From Micromonospora sediminimaris (GTDB lineage Bacteria > Actinomycetota > Actinomycetes > Mycobacteriales > Micromonosporaceae): a stretch of DNA of 64,000 bases. Numbering within the stretch: the stretch's first letter is position 1; the number at the start of each line of letters is the position of its first letter. A model generated the notes under the pieces. It was not told where the DNA came from, did no database searches, and saw nothing but the letters and a program-made list of their open reading frames with translations. The stretch is taken from the NCBI GenBank assembly GCA_900112325.1, contig FOLJ01000008.1, positions 233,440-297,439 of the forward strand, in the 5' to 3' direction. Both the position numbers and the translations under genes were made by a program. Shown piece after piece: positions 25,186-37,865 of this stretch.

Positions 25186-25878
25186 GTGGTAGTCACGACG
25201 AGAACCCGGTCGCCCATCCGCTCCAATGTCGGCCTCAAGGCCGTCATGGCGGTGACGGGCATCCTGCTGGTGCTGTTCCTCATCGCCCACATGCTGGGCA
25301 ACCTGAAGATCTTCTCGGGCGCGTCCTCGTTCGACCACTACGCGCACTGGCTGCGTGAACTCGGCGTCCCGCTACTGCCCAGCGCCGGGTTCCTGTGGAT
25401 CCAACGGGTCGGCCTGCTGGCGGCGGTGCTGCTGCACATCTGGGCCGCCACGGTCCTGGCGTTGCGCGCCCGCGCCGCCCGCCCGGTGCGCTACGCCCAC
25501 CGTAAGAAGGTCCGGGGCAGCTACGCGGCCCGGACCATGCGCTGGGGCGGCGTGATCATCCTGCTCTTCGTGGTCTACCACATCCTCGACCTGACCACCG
25601 GCACGCTGAACCCGGTCGGCGACCCGTCCCGGCCGTACGCGAACGTGGTCGCCGACTTCGCCCCGGAACGCTGGTACGTCACGGCCTTCTACACGCTGGC
25701 GATCGTCGCGCTCGGCTTCCACCTGCGGCACGGCGTGTTCAGCGCACTGCGCAGCCTGGGCCAGCAGACCCCGCGCGGCGAGCAGCGGGCCCGGGCGGTG
25801 GCGCTGGTCTTCGCCGTCGCGCTCTGCGCCGGCTACCTCGTGGTCCCGTTCGCCGTACTCACCGGATTGGTGTCCTGA
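25186..25878 (+). CDS. sdhC: Succinate dehydrogenase cytochrome b subunit
   Basis: A 230-residue membrane anchor of the fused b558 type, carrying heme and the quinone site. Five hydrophobic helices are visible, starting with [28 protein letters not shown] and including [48 protein letters not shown] and [17 protein letters not shown]. Conserved histidines (AHMLGN, LHIWA, YHILD, FHLRHG) are candidate heme ligands. GTG 25186 is chosen from promoter spacing; the frame is open to 25120 without better support. It is the first gene of sdhCAB, with 2 bp before sdhA. Confidence 0.92.
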   Translation: MVVTTRTRSPIRSNVGLKAVMAVTGILLVLFLIAHMLGNLKIFSGASSFDHYAHWLRELGVPLLPSAGFLWIQRVGLLAAVLLHIWAATVLALRARAARPVRYAHRKKVRGSYAARTMRWGGVIILLFVVYHILDLTTGTLNPVGDPSRPYANVVADFAPERWYVTAFYTLAIVALGFHLRHGVFSALRSLGQQTPRGEQRARAVALVFAVALCAGYLVVPFAVLTGLVS

Positions 25879-25880
25879 CC

Positions 25881-27814
<1,934 letters not shown>

Positions 27815-27818
<4 letters not shown>

Positions 27819-28576
27819 ACCTGACCCTGCGCATCTGGCGCCAGTCCGGCCCCCAGGACAAGGGTCGGATGGTGAAGTACCAGGTCGACGACGTCTCACC
27901 GGACATGTCGTTCCTGGAGATGCTCGACGTGCTCAACGAGCGGCTCATCCTCGCCGGTGAGGAGCCGGTCGCCTTCGACCACGACTGCCGCGAGGGCATC
28001 TGCGGCATGTGCGGCCTCATGATCAACGGCGACGCGCACGGGCCGCAGCGTGGCACCACCGCCTGCCAGCTGCACATGCGGCAGTTCTCCGACGGCGACA
28101 CCATCGACATCGAGCCGTGGCGGGCCCGGGCCTTCCCGGTCATCAAGGACCTGGTGGTCAACCGCAACGCCTTCGACAAAATCATCGCTGCTGGCGGGTA
28201 CGTCACCGCGCCCACCGGCAGCGCGCCGGAGGCGCACTCCGTACCGGTGGCCAAGGCCGACGCCGACTCCGCCTTCGAGTCCGCCGCCTGCATCGGCTGC
28301 GGCGCCTGCGTGGCGGCCTGCCCGAACGGCTCCGGCATGCTGTTCACCGCCGCCAAGGTCACCCAGCTCTCGCTGCTCCCCCAGGGCCAGCCCGAGCGTT
28401 ACACCCGGGTGATCGGCATGGTCGACGCGCACGACGAGGCCGGCTTCGGCGGCTGCACCAACGCCGGCGAGTGCACGGTGGTCTGCCCGAAGGGCATCCC
28501 GCTGACCACCATCGGCCGCCTCAACCGCGACTACCTGGCCGCCACCACCCGCCACGCCGACACCCCCGGCACCTGA
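27815..28576 (+). CDS. sdhB: Succinate dehydrogenase iron-sulfur subunit
   Basis: A 253-residue electron-transfer subunit. The [2Fe-2S] cluster cysteines lie in [19 protein letters not shown] and a later Cys in TTACQLHM. The [4Fe-4S]/[3Fe-4S] cysteines are in [15 protein letters not shown] and [18 protein letters not shown]. It begins at a GTG overlapping the sdhA stop (GTGA) and ends 23 bp before a strong hairpin terminator, closing the operon. Confidence 0.96.
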
Positions 28577-28599
28577 CCGCCCCGACCGGACTTCCCCCG

Positions 28600-28658
28600 T
28601 TGACCATGAGGTTGGCGGCAGTCGTTGATCTTCAAACTGCCGCCAACCTCATGATCAA
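28600..28658 (+). terminator. Terminator hairpin after sdhCAB
   Basis: A 23-bp stem (arms 28600-28622 and 28636-28658, a single G-T type mismatch) closes a 13-nt loop 23 bp downstream of sdhB. There is no T-tract, as is usual in this genus. Confidence 0.75.
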
Positions 28659-28743
28659 CCCCCGCGGGTGGGGGTAGGTCGGTTGAAGGGCGTTGTCGCG
28701 GGTAGCAGGTGAGCTACGAGGACGGCGGCGACGAGGGGGCGAC

Positions 28744-29925
28744 ATGCGGGCACTGACCTGGCAGGGCAAGCGGGACGTACGGGTCGCGGAGGTGCCCGAC
28801 CCGAGGATCGAGGACCCTACCGACGCGATCGTGCGGATCACCTCCACCGCCATCTGCGGCTCCGACCTGCACCTGTACGAAGTCCTGGGCCCGTACCTCA
28901 AGCCGGGTGACATCCTCGGCCACGAACCGATGGGCATCGTCGAGGAGGTCGGACCCGGGGTGACCCGGCTCAAGCCCGGCGACCGGGTGGTGGTGCCGTT
29001 CAACATCTCCTGCGGATCCTGCTGGATGTGCCAGCGGCAGCTCTACGCCCAGTGCGAGACCACCCAGGTCACCGCCGAGGGCAAGGGCGCCGCGCTGTTC
29101 GGCTACACCTCCCTCTACGGTGCGGTGCCCGGCGGGCAGGCCCAGTTCCTTCGCGTCCCGTTCGCCGAGTTCGGCCCGATCAAGGTGCCGGACGATGGTC
29201 CGGACGAGCGCTGGCTCTACCTCTCCGACATCCTGCCGACCGCCTGGCAGGCGGTGAAGTACGCCGACACCCCGCGCGGCGGCACGCTCGCGGTCTTCGG
29301 CCTGGGGCCGGTGGGCCAATTCTGCGCCCGCATCGGCCGCCACCTCGGCGCGGACCGGGTGATCGGCCTCGACGTGGTGCCCGAGCGGCTGGAGATGGCC
29401 CGCCGGCACGGCGTGGAGGTGCTGGACATCTCCCAACTCGACGACGTGCCCGGCACGTTGATCGATCTGGTGGACGGACGTGGGCCGGACGCCGTGATCG
29501 ACGCGGTCGGGATGGAGTCGCACGGCGCGCCGCTGGGCAAGATGGCTCAGGCCGCCGCCGGGCTGCTGCCGGACAAGCTCGCCCAGCCGATGATCGACAA
29601 GGTGGCGGTGGACCGGCTGGTCGCGCTCAAGGCCGCGCTCAAGGGCGTCCGGCGCGGGGGCACCGTCTCCATCTCCGGGGTGTACGGCGGCGAGGTCGAC
29701 CCGTTGCCGCTGATGGAGATGTTCGACCGGGGCATCCAGGTGCGGATGGGTCAGTGCCACGTGCGGCGCTGGACCGACGAGATCATCCCGCTGCTCACCG
29801 ACGACGACCCGCTCGGCGTGGCCGACCTGCGTACCCACCGGCTGCCGCTGGAGCAGGCGCCGCAGGCGTACGAGATGTTCCAGAAGAAGCAGGACGGCTG
29901 CGTGAAGGTCGTTCTCGCCCCGTGA
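28744..29925 (+). CDS. Zinc-dependent alcohol dehydrogenase, formaldehyde-dehydrogenase-like
   Basis: A 393-residue MDR-family dehydrogenase. The catalytic zinc site is ICGSDLHLYEV and GHEPMGIVEEVG; the structural zinc cysteines are clustered in NISCGSCWMCQRQLYAQC. The NAD-binding motif is VFGLGPVGQFCARIGRHLGADRVIG, with Asp at the end of strand two (GLDVVPERLEMA) favouring NAD. Its length and insert pattern resemble the glutathione-independent formaldehyde dehydrogenase / FDH-like group. ATG 28744 begins MRALTWQGKRDV. The substrate is not determined, and it stands alone between two terminator-like regions. Confidence 0.9.
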   Translation: MRALTWQGKRDVRVAEVPDPRIEDPTDAIVRITSTAICGSDLHLYEVLGPYLKPGDILGHEPMGIVEEVGPGVTRLKPGDRVVVPFNISCGSCWMCQRQLYAQCETTQVTAEGKGAALFGYTSLYGAVPGGQAQFLRVPFAEFGPIKVPDDGPDERWLYLSDILPTAWQAVKYADTPRGGTLAVFGLGPVGQFCARIGRHLGADRVIGLDVVPERLEMARRHGVEVLDISQLDDVPGTLIDLVDGRGPDAVIDAVGMESHGAPLGKMAQAAAGLLPDKLAQPMIDKVAVDRLVALKAALKGVRRGGTVSISGVYGGEVDPLPLMEMFDRGIQVRMGQCHVRRWTDEIIPLLTDDDPLGVADLRTHRLPLEQAPQAYEMFQKKQDGCVKVVLAP

Positions 29926-29962
29926 GCCCATCGACGGGATCACCTACGTCGATCCTTCGGCC

Positions 29963-29968
29963 TAGGGT
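29963..29968 (+). promoter_or_regulatory. -10 box before the serine hydrolase gene
   Basis: TAGGGT, the same hexamer found before mhuD and glgA, lies 38 nt upstream of GTG 30007. It would give a leader of about 30 nt carrying GGGAGA, or a leaderless start at GTG 29974. Confidence 0.5.
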
Positions 29969-30006
29969 GTGTCGTGGACACACCAGGGGACCGATGGGAG
30001 AGACGA

Positions 30007-31026
30007 GTGACCATCCGGATGGACCGCAGGACCGCGCTCGGCCTGGGCACCGTGGCGACGGCCGGCACCGTGCTCGGCACCGGAGTGCCCGCCGCCGCTG
30101 ACCCCGCCGAGGAGGCGGGCACGGCGGGCGGGCCGCGCGACCGGGAACGGCTCGCCGCCCGCATCGCCGCCGTCTTCCAGCGGGAGAGCACCCGGGCCGG
30201 CGGCAACTGGCAGGCGTACGTCAGTCTGGCCGGCCCGGACGGGCCGTTGGTCGCGGTGGACGAGTCGGCGGACCTGCGGATCGAGGCGTACAGCGTCAAC
30301 AAGATCGCCGTGGCGGTCGCGGTGCTGGACAAGGTCGACCGGGGTCTGCTCACCCTCGACCACCAGGTGGAGGTGACCGAGGCGATCGTGGTGACCGGCG
30401 GGGACGGCATCTTCAGCCTGGACGGCGCCTACCCCAGCCTGGTCACCGTCGGCCACGTCCTGGCGAACCTGCTGACCGTCTCCGACGACACCGCGGTACG
30501 GCTCTGCGGGCTGGTCTGCCCGGCCGCCGAGGTCAACCAAATCCTGGTCGCCAAGGGCTTCCCGAACACCCAGGTGCAGCCGGTGGCCAACCCGAACCGC
30601 TTCTTCCTGGGCACCAGCACCCCACGGGAGACGCACGACCTGCTGCGGGCACTTGTCGCCGGCACCCTGCTCTCCCCCGCCTCGACCGATCGCGTGCTGC
30701 GGCTGCTGCGCTCGCCGGTGGCCTTCACCGACGGGGTACGCCGTGAGATGTCCTCCGCCGAACGGGCCCGCGTCGCCACCAAGGCCGGCTGGTTCGTCGA
30801 CGCCCGACACGAAGCGGGAGTGATCTTCGACACTGCCGGTGCGCCACTTGTGACGTACGCCCTCTTCGCCGACGGGCAGCCCGGCGCGGACGACTTCGGC
30901 GCCACCCACCCCGCCGTGCAGGCACGGGCCCGGTGGGGCCGGCGGGTCATGGACCTGAGCGCCGGTTTCAACGGTACCGGCACCACCCACCGCGAGCGCA
31001 CCTACCGCCCCAGCAACGGCGGCTGA
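30007..31026 (+). CDS. Tat-exported beta-lactamase-fold serine hydrolase
   Basis: A 339-residue protein with a twin-arginine signal (RMDRRTALGLGTVATAG) followed by a class A beta-lactamase-like domain. SxxK is Ser96-Val-Asn-Lys99 in YSVNKIAVA. The SDN loop reads Ser159-Asp-Asp161 and the KTG triad reads Lys259-Ala-Gly, so two of three motifs deviate from true beta-lactamases. It may be a degenerate lactamase, a transpeptidase-like or an esterase-type enzyme, and resistance should not be assumed. The start is GTG 30007, with GGGAGA upstream; GTG 29974 is possible. The next gene begins 52 bp later. Confidence 0.82.
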   Translation: MTIRMDRRTALGLGTVATAGTVLGTGVPAAADPAEEAGTAGGPRDRERLAARIAAVFQRESTRAGGNWQAYVSLAGPDGPLVAVDESADLRIEAYSVNKIAVAVAVLDKVDRGLLTLDHQVEVTEAIVVTGGDGIFSLDGAYPSLVTVGHVLANLLTVSDDTAVRLCGLVCPAAEVNQILVAKGFPNTQVQPVANPNRFFLGTSTPRETHDLLRALVAGTLLSPASTDRVLRLLRSPVAFTDGVRREMSSAERARVATKAGWFVDARHEAGVIFDTAGAPLVTYALFADGQPGADDFGATHPAVQARARWGRRVMDLSAGFNGTGTTHRERTYRPSNGG

Positions 31027-31077
31027 ACCCGGCCGGTGACGGCTAACGTGGACCTCGGGATCAACCGAGGGGGGACC

Positions 31078-32229
31078 ATGCGGGCGCCGAACAAGCCGAG
31101 CGGACGTACGACCGGTCGGCGGATCACCGGGTCGGTGGCGGGCCTGGCCGCGTTGGCCGGGCTCGCCGGAGCGGCCTGGGCCGCGCGGAACGTGCCGGCC
31201 GCGATCGGCGGCCGGCTGGCCGGCGCCCGCGCCGAACGGGCGGCCCGGTCACCGCAGTTCCGCGACGGCGTTTTCCACAACCGGACGGACACCCGCACGA
31301 TGGTGCCCGTCTCCGACCGAAACCTGTTCCGGGAACTGCTCTTCGGCAAGCAGAAGCGTCGGCCGGGCGCACCCGTGCCGCTGCTGCGACCGGCCGCCGA
31401 GACCGGGATCGACCCGGAACGCGAGCTGAACATCGTCTGGTACGGCCACGCCTCCACCCTGATCGAGATCGAGGGCAAGCGGGTGCTGCTGGACCCGGTG
31501 TGGAGCGACAGGTGCTCCCCGTCGACGGCGGTCGGCCCGCGCCGACTGCACGAACCCCCGGTACGCCTCGACGAACTGCCCCGAATCGACGCGATCCTGA
31601 TCTCGCACGACCACTACGACCATCTCGACATGGGCACGGTGCGGGAACTGACCGCCCGGCAGTCGGCGCCGTTCCTGGTGCCGCTCGGGGTCGGCGCCCA
31701 CCTCGACCGCTGGGGCGTCCCGGCGGAGCGGATCATCGAGCTGGACTGGTCGCAGACCCACCGGGTGGCCGAGTTGGAGATCACCTGCACCGCCGCCCAG
31801 CACTTCTCCGGCCGGGGCCTGCGCCGCAACGGCACGCTGTGGAGTTCCTGGGTGGTGGCCGGCCAGCAGCGCCGCGTCTACTACACCGGAGACTCCGGCT
31901 ACTTCGGCGGGTACGCCGAGATCGGCACCGCGCACGGGCCGTTCGACGTGACGCTTATGCAGATCGGCGCGTACGACCGGGCCTGGCCGGGAATCCACAT
32001 GTTCCCCGAGGAGGCGGTCGCCGCCCACCTGGACCTGCGCGGTGGGCTGTTCATTCCGGTGCACTGGGCCACCTTCAACCTGGCCCTGCACGACTGGTCC
32101 GAGCCGGTGGACCGGCTCTGGGCCGAGGCGAAGGCCCGCGACGTACGGCTGGCCGTGCCCCGCCCCGGCGAGCGGGTGGTGGTCGACGACCCACCCCCGG
32201 TCGACGGCTGGTGGCAGGCCATCGCCTGA
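31078..32229 (+). CDS. MBL-fold metallo-hydrolase, NAPE-PLD/UlaG-like
   Basis: A 383-residue protein with an N-terminal hydrophobic helix (VAGLAALAGLAGAAWAA) and a metallo-beta-lactamase fold. Zinc motifs: WYGHASTLIEIEG, the signature SHDHYDHLD, AAQHFSGRG and YYTGDSGYFGG, with a late His in FIPVHWATFNLALHDWSEP. The pattern HASTLIEIEGKRVLLDPVWSDR is typical of the N-acyl-phosphatidylethanolamine phospholipase D-like group. That suggests a phosphodiesterase acting on lipids at the membrane, but the substrate is not proven. GAGGGGGGACC precedes the ATG. Confidence 0.87.
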   Translation: MRAPNKPSGRTTGRRITGSVAGLAALAGLAGAAWAARNVPAAIGGRLAGARAERAARSPQFRDGVFHNRTDTRTMVPVSDRNLFRELLFGKQKRRPGAPVPLLRPAAETGIDPERELNIVWYGHASTLIEIEGKRVLLDPVWSDRCSPSTAVGPRRLHEPPVRLDELPRIDAILISHDHYDHLDMGTVRELTARQSAPFLVPLGVGAHLDRWGVPAERIIELDWSQTHRVAELEITCTAAQHFSGRGLRRNGTLWSSWVVAGQQRRVYYTGDSGYFGGYAEIGTAHGPFDVTLMQIGAYDRAWPGIHMFPEEAVAAHLDLRGGLFIPVHWATFNLALHDWSEPVDRLWAEAKARDVRLAVPRPGERVVVDDPPPVDGWWQAIA

Positions 32230-32260
32230 GCCGCCGCCGCCCTGACGGGCCCGACCCGCC

Positions 32261-33772
32261 TCAGAGGACGAAGGCGTCGGTCCAGAGGGCGCCGGAGCGG
32301 CCGGAGAGCGCGTCCAGCATCGCCACCGCCTGACCGTCGGTGAGCTGGGCGACGAAATCCACGATGGCCCGGCCACGTGCCTTGCCGATGCGGTCCGGGG
32401 TACGCGGGTGCAGCTCCGCCTCGGCCAGCTCCACCAGGTCGTGCAGCCGCCGGGGCAGCCGGGACTCCTCCTCCGGATCCAGCAGCCACTCCCGCAGCGC
32501 GTCGACCAGGGTGTCGAGCAGCCGGGCCTGACCCCGCTGGTGCAACGCCAGGTCGGGACGGGCCAGCACGAATCGGTGGTGCACGAACTTGAGCACCTGC
32601 ACCTCGTGCCACTGGGCCGGAGCCAGCAGCACGTGCCCGGAGCGTACGGCAGGCTGCTCGACGACGGTGATCGCGTCCACGAAACGGGTGGTCCACCGGG
32701 CGGAGAAGCGAGCCACGTACTGCTCCGCCTCGATCGACCCGTCGAACGGCAGCGCGAGCAGCCCCTCGACCAGTTCCTCCCGGACGTGTTCGACGGCGGC
32801 GGCGAACGCCTCGTCGTCGGCGATCCAGGCGTCCTTGTGGTGCAGTTGACGGCGCAGCCGCTCGATCGACGAGCCGGGCCGGCGGGCCGAGGTGGCCAGC
32901 GCCGAGTCGGTGATCGCCCGCAGATGGCCGCCCTCGCGCTGCCAGGCCATCAGCTCGGCGGCCACCGCACCCTGCTGAAGCACCCCGACCCGGTAGAAGT
33001 CCTCCACGTCGTGGATGGCGTACGCGATGTCGTCGGCGGTGTCCATCACCGACGCCTCGACGGTCTGCTGCCAGTCGGCGATCCGGCCGGCGAACGGTGC
33101 CCGGGCCTGCCGCAGGTCGTCCAGTTCCGTGCGGTACGCCCCGAACTTCAGCGAGCCGCTGTCCGGGTCGTCGGGCGGCGGGGTCGCGCCGCGCGGCGGC
33201 GGATCCATCGTCCGGGGGTGCGGGTCGGGGTGGTCCAGCCGGGTCCACGGGTACTTCAACATCGCCGCCCGCACCGCGGCGGTCAGGTCCAGGCCGGTGG
33301 TCGCCGCGCCCCGGATCTCGGTCGAGGTGACGATCCGGTACGACTGGGCGTTGCCCTCGAACCCGTCGGTCAGGCCGAGCCGGTGCCGGGCCAGCCGGTC
33401 CAGCACCCGCTCCCCCAGGTGCCCGAAGGGCGGGTGCCCGAGGTCGTGGGCGAGCGCGGCGGCCTCCACCACGTCCGGGTCGCAGCCGCCGAGCTTCTCC
33501 ACCAGGTCACGCTGGTGGTCGTCGGCGGTGAGCCGCTCGGCGATCGCCCGGGCCACCTGGGCGACCTTCAGGCTGTGGGTGAGCCGGTTGTGCACCAGCA
33601 GCCCGGACCCGCCCGGGCTGACCACCTGGGTGACGCCGCCGAGCCGGGTGAAGAACGGCGAGCCGACGATGCGGTCCCGGTCGGCCCGGAACGGGCTGGT
33701 GGCCAGGTCGCCGAGGGTCCGCGCGCTGCCGCCGAAGAGGCGGCGCGCCCGGGGGTCCGCAGGTGGTTCCAT
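32261..33772 (-). CDS. dgt: Deoxyguanosinetriphosphate triphosphohydrolase
   Basis: A 503-residue HD-domain enzyme that splits dGTP or other dNTPs into nucleoside and triphosphate. The metal-binding HD motif is in AALAHDLGHPPFGHLGERVLD; upstream HNRLTHSLKVAQVARAIAE supplies the first His. DTADDIAYAIHDVEDFY is the downstream conserved Asp region. The middle portion contains a Pro-rich insertion (MDPPPRGATPPPDDPDSG) seen in actinobacterial members. ATG 33772 is used; GTG 33781 in frame is equally possible, as neither has a clear ribosome site. It diverges from tex with a 62-bp gap. Confidence 0.93.
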   Translation of the reverse strand: MEPPADPRARRLFGGSARTLGDLATSPFRADRDRIVGSPFFTRLGGVTQVVSPGGSGLLVHNRLTHSLKVAQVARAIAERLTADDHQRDLVEKLGGCDPDVVEAAALAHDLGHPPFGHLGERVLDRLARHRLGLTDGFEGNAQSYRIVTSTEIRGAATTGLDLTAAVRAAMLKYPWTRLDHPDPHPRTMDPPPRGATPPPDDPDSGSLKFGAYRTELDDLRQARAPFAGRIADWQQTVEASVMDTADDIAYAIHDVEDFYRVGVLQQGAVAAELMAWQREGGHLRAITDSALATSARRPGSSIERLRRQLHHKDAWIADDEAFAAAVEHVREELVEGLLALPFDGSIEAEQYVARFSARWTTRFVDAITVVEQPAVRSGHVLLAPAQWHEVQVLKFVHHRFVLARPDLALHQRGQARLLDTLVDALREWLLDPEEESRLPRRLHDLVELAEAELHPRTPDRIGKARGRAIVDFVAQLTDGQAVAMLDALSGRSGALWTDAFVL

Positions 33773-33834
33773 GATCGCCACGGTAGCCCGGCAGAATGCA
33801 CCACGGAACCCACACCCGAAGGCGGAGCGACAAC

Positions 33835-36255
<2,421 letters not shown>

Positions 36256-36270
36256 AGAGCCTCCTTCGTC

Positions 36271-36321
36271 AACGGCCGTGGCCGACGGGACGCATACCCG
36301 GTCCCGCCGGACACGGCCGTT
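36271..36321 (+). terminator. Terminator hairpin after tex
   Basis: A 21-bp stem (36271-36291 with 36301-36321, two mismatches) closes a 9-nt loop 15 bp after the tex stop codon. Confidence 0.7.
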
Positions 36322-36351
36322 GGCACCAGCCGAGGCATACACCACCTCGCG

Positions 36352-36424
36352 CCCTTTGCTCTGCTTCAACGGACGCAACGGTTCCGAGGCACCGCTGGTG
36401 CGTGGGTTGAAGCAGAGCAAAGGG
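36352..36424. repeat. 73-bp palindromic repeat, copy 2
   Basis: CCCTTTGCTCTGCTTCAAC and GTTGAAGCAGAGCAAAGGG form perfect outer arms; an internal asymmetric segment contains GACGCAACGGTTCC and TGGTGCGTGG. It aligns end to end with the reverse complement of the copy at 19725-19797. The 340-bp gap between tex and the next gene holds the tex terminator, this element, and an otherwise featureless stretch (about 36425-36580). Confidence 0.85.
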
Positions 36425-36594
36425 CGTCAACCCACACACCGATCGGGTTCAACACATCGGACAACTTCGCGGGTATTGCTGCCTCAACCCGTCGCGAGAC
36501 CGCAGCATCCCTGAAGTTGCTGACGGTGCCAGGGGTAGCGGGTGGGGGAAGAGGAGCGCCGAAAGGCGGGTAGCGGGTGGCGTACCGTCGGGTC

Positions 36595-37029
36595 GTGGTG
36601 AGCGACGGCGGCCCGGACTGGCGAGAAGCGCGACAGCAGGCGGTGTTGGCGCACGCGGCGGCCGCGCAGCGGCGCCGGGAGGCCGAGCAGGCGGAGGCGG
36701 CAGCGCTGGTCGGCGCGTTCGTCGCCGAGGCGCGGCGGCGCGGCCTTGCCACCACCCGACTTGTCGCCCGTTCCTATGACGGCCGGGCCCGCTATCGGAC
36801 CGGCCTGCACGGCTGGTACATCGACCGGGCGCACAGCCGGGCTGTCGACGTGGACGGCCGTTTTCACCTGCTGACCGTGCCGCGCTCGCTGCGCGCCCGG
36901 CTCCTCGGCGCGGATCCGCAGCCCGACCCGGCCCCGCTGATCGTCGGCGAGGGTGCCCGGGACGGCGAGTCGCTACCACTGCGGATCATGTTGCAACGGC
37001 GGCTCGACGCGGGCGACGCAGACCTCTGA
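36595..37029 (+). CDS. Small actinobacterial protein of unknown function
   Basis: A 144-residue soluble protein, unrecognised. It has a long amphipathic, Ala/Arg/Glu-rich helix (REARQQAVLAHAAAAQRRREAEQAEAAALVGAFVAEARRR) likely to form a coiled coil, followed by a compact domain with ARYRTGLHGWYIDRAHSRAVDVDGRFHLLTVPR. There is no signal peptide or membrane helix. TACCGT (36583-36588) ends 6 nt before GTG 36595, suggesting a leaderless start; GTG 36577 and 36598 are alternatives. It lies just before the glycan locus but has its own orientation break, and no role there can be shown. Confidence 0.6.
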   Translation: MVSDGGPDWREARQQAVLAHAAAAQRRREAEQAEAAALVGAFVAEARRRGLATTRLVARSYDGRARYRTGLHGWYIDRAHSRAVDVDGRFHLLTVPRSLRARLLGADPQPDPAPLIVGEGARDGESLPLRIMLQRRLDAGDADL

Positions 37030-37074
37030 CCAGCGGCTACGCGACACACCCGAGCTGACGCGGCGCGCCGGGAC

Positions 37075-37122
37075 GCGTGTCCTTTGCGTGTCCTCGCGGG
37101 TTGACGTGTCGGGATCCGTGTC
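37075..37122 (+). promoter_or_regulatory. Cluster of four CGTGTC hexamers upstream of the glycan operon
   Basis: CGTGTC begins at 37076, 37087, 37105 and 37117, all on one strand. The first two are part of a perfect 9-bp direct repeat GCGTGTCCT exactly 11 bp apart, about one helical turn. The array lies 90-136 bp upstream of the first glycan gene in a 182-bp gap with no coding potential. It could be an activator or repressor array; no regulator is assigned. Confidence 0.45.
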
Positions 37123-37211
37123 GACTGTCGCTATTTTCCGATGTCACGAGCGGTCAGTCTGATACAACCCGTTTGTCTGCTATGACCGGTTGACGTACGG
37201 AGGTCAGAACG

Positions 37212-37865
37212 GTGCCCGTATCCTCGGTGACCGCGCCGACACGCCCGCCCCGGCCCGCGCGGCCGGACGACCCGGTCAAACGGCTGTTCGACGTGGTCGT
37301 CGCGACCGCGTTGCTGCTGCTGACCGCGCCGCTGATGGCGGCAGTCGCGGCGGCCGTCGCGGTGCGGCTGGGCCGACCGGTGCTGTTCCGGCAGTGCCGC
37401 ATCGGGCGGGACGATCGACCGTTCGAGTTGATCAAATTTCGCACCATGCGGGCACCTGATTCGGCCCGGGGGCTGCTGACCGACGCCGACCGGCTCACCC
37501 CGCTCGGCCGCTGGCTGCGGGCCACCAGCCTGGACGAACTGCCGACGCTCTGGTGCGTGCTACGCGGTGACATGAGCATCGTCGGTCCCCGACCGCTGCT
37601 GCCGGAGTACCTCAGCAGGTACTCCCCCACCCAGGCGCGACGGCACGAGGTCCGCCCGGGCATCACCGGGCTCGCCCAGGTACGCGGGCGCAACAGCCTC
37701 GACTGGGACGCCAAGTTCTCGCTCGACGTGGAGTACGTGACCAGCCGCAGCCTCCGCCTCGACCTGTCGATCCTGGCCGCCACCGTCGGCACGGTGCTGC
37801 GCCGGGACGGCATCTCGGCCGACGGCAACGCCACCATGCCCGAGTTCCTCGGGAGCCGACGATGA
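37212..37865 (+). CDS. pglC: Undecaprenyl-phosphate sugar-1-phosphate transferase, PglC-like
   Basis: A 217-residue monotopic phosphoglycosyl transferase that starts glycan assembly on undecaprenyl phosphate. It has the short PglC layout: KRLFDVVVATALLLLTAPLMAAVAA (re-entrant membrane helix), FRQCRIGRDDRPFELIKFRTM, the catalytic Asp-Glu in ATSLDELPTLWCVLRGDMS, then IVGPRPLLPEYLSRYSPTQARRHEVRPGITGLAQVRGRN. The close match to PglC, rather than to large WbaP/WecP types, favours UDP-di-N-acetylbacillosamine as donor. GGAGG sits 8 nt before the GTG. The stop overlaps the next ATG (ATGA). Confidence 0.9.
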   Translation: MPVSSVTAPTRPPRPARPDDPVKRLFDVVVATALLLLTAPLMAAVAAAVAVRLGRPVLFRQCRIGRDDRPFELIKFRTMRAPDSARGLLTDADRLTPLGRWLRATSLDELPTLWCVLRGDMSIVGPRPLLPEYLSRYSPTQARRHEVRPGITGLAQVRGRNSLDWDAKFSLDVEYVTSRSLRLDLSILAATVGTVLRRDGISADGNATMPEFLGSRR

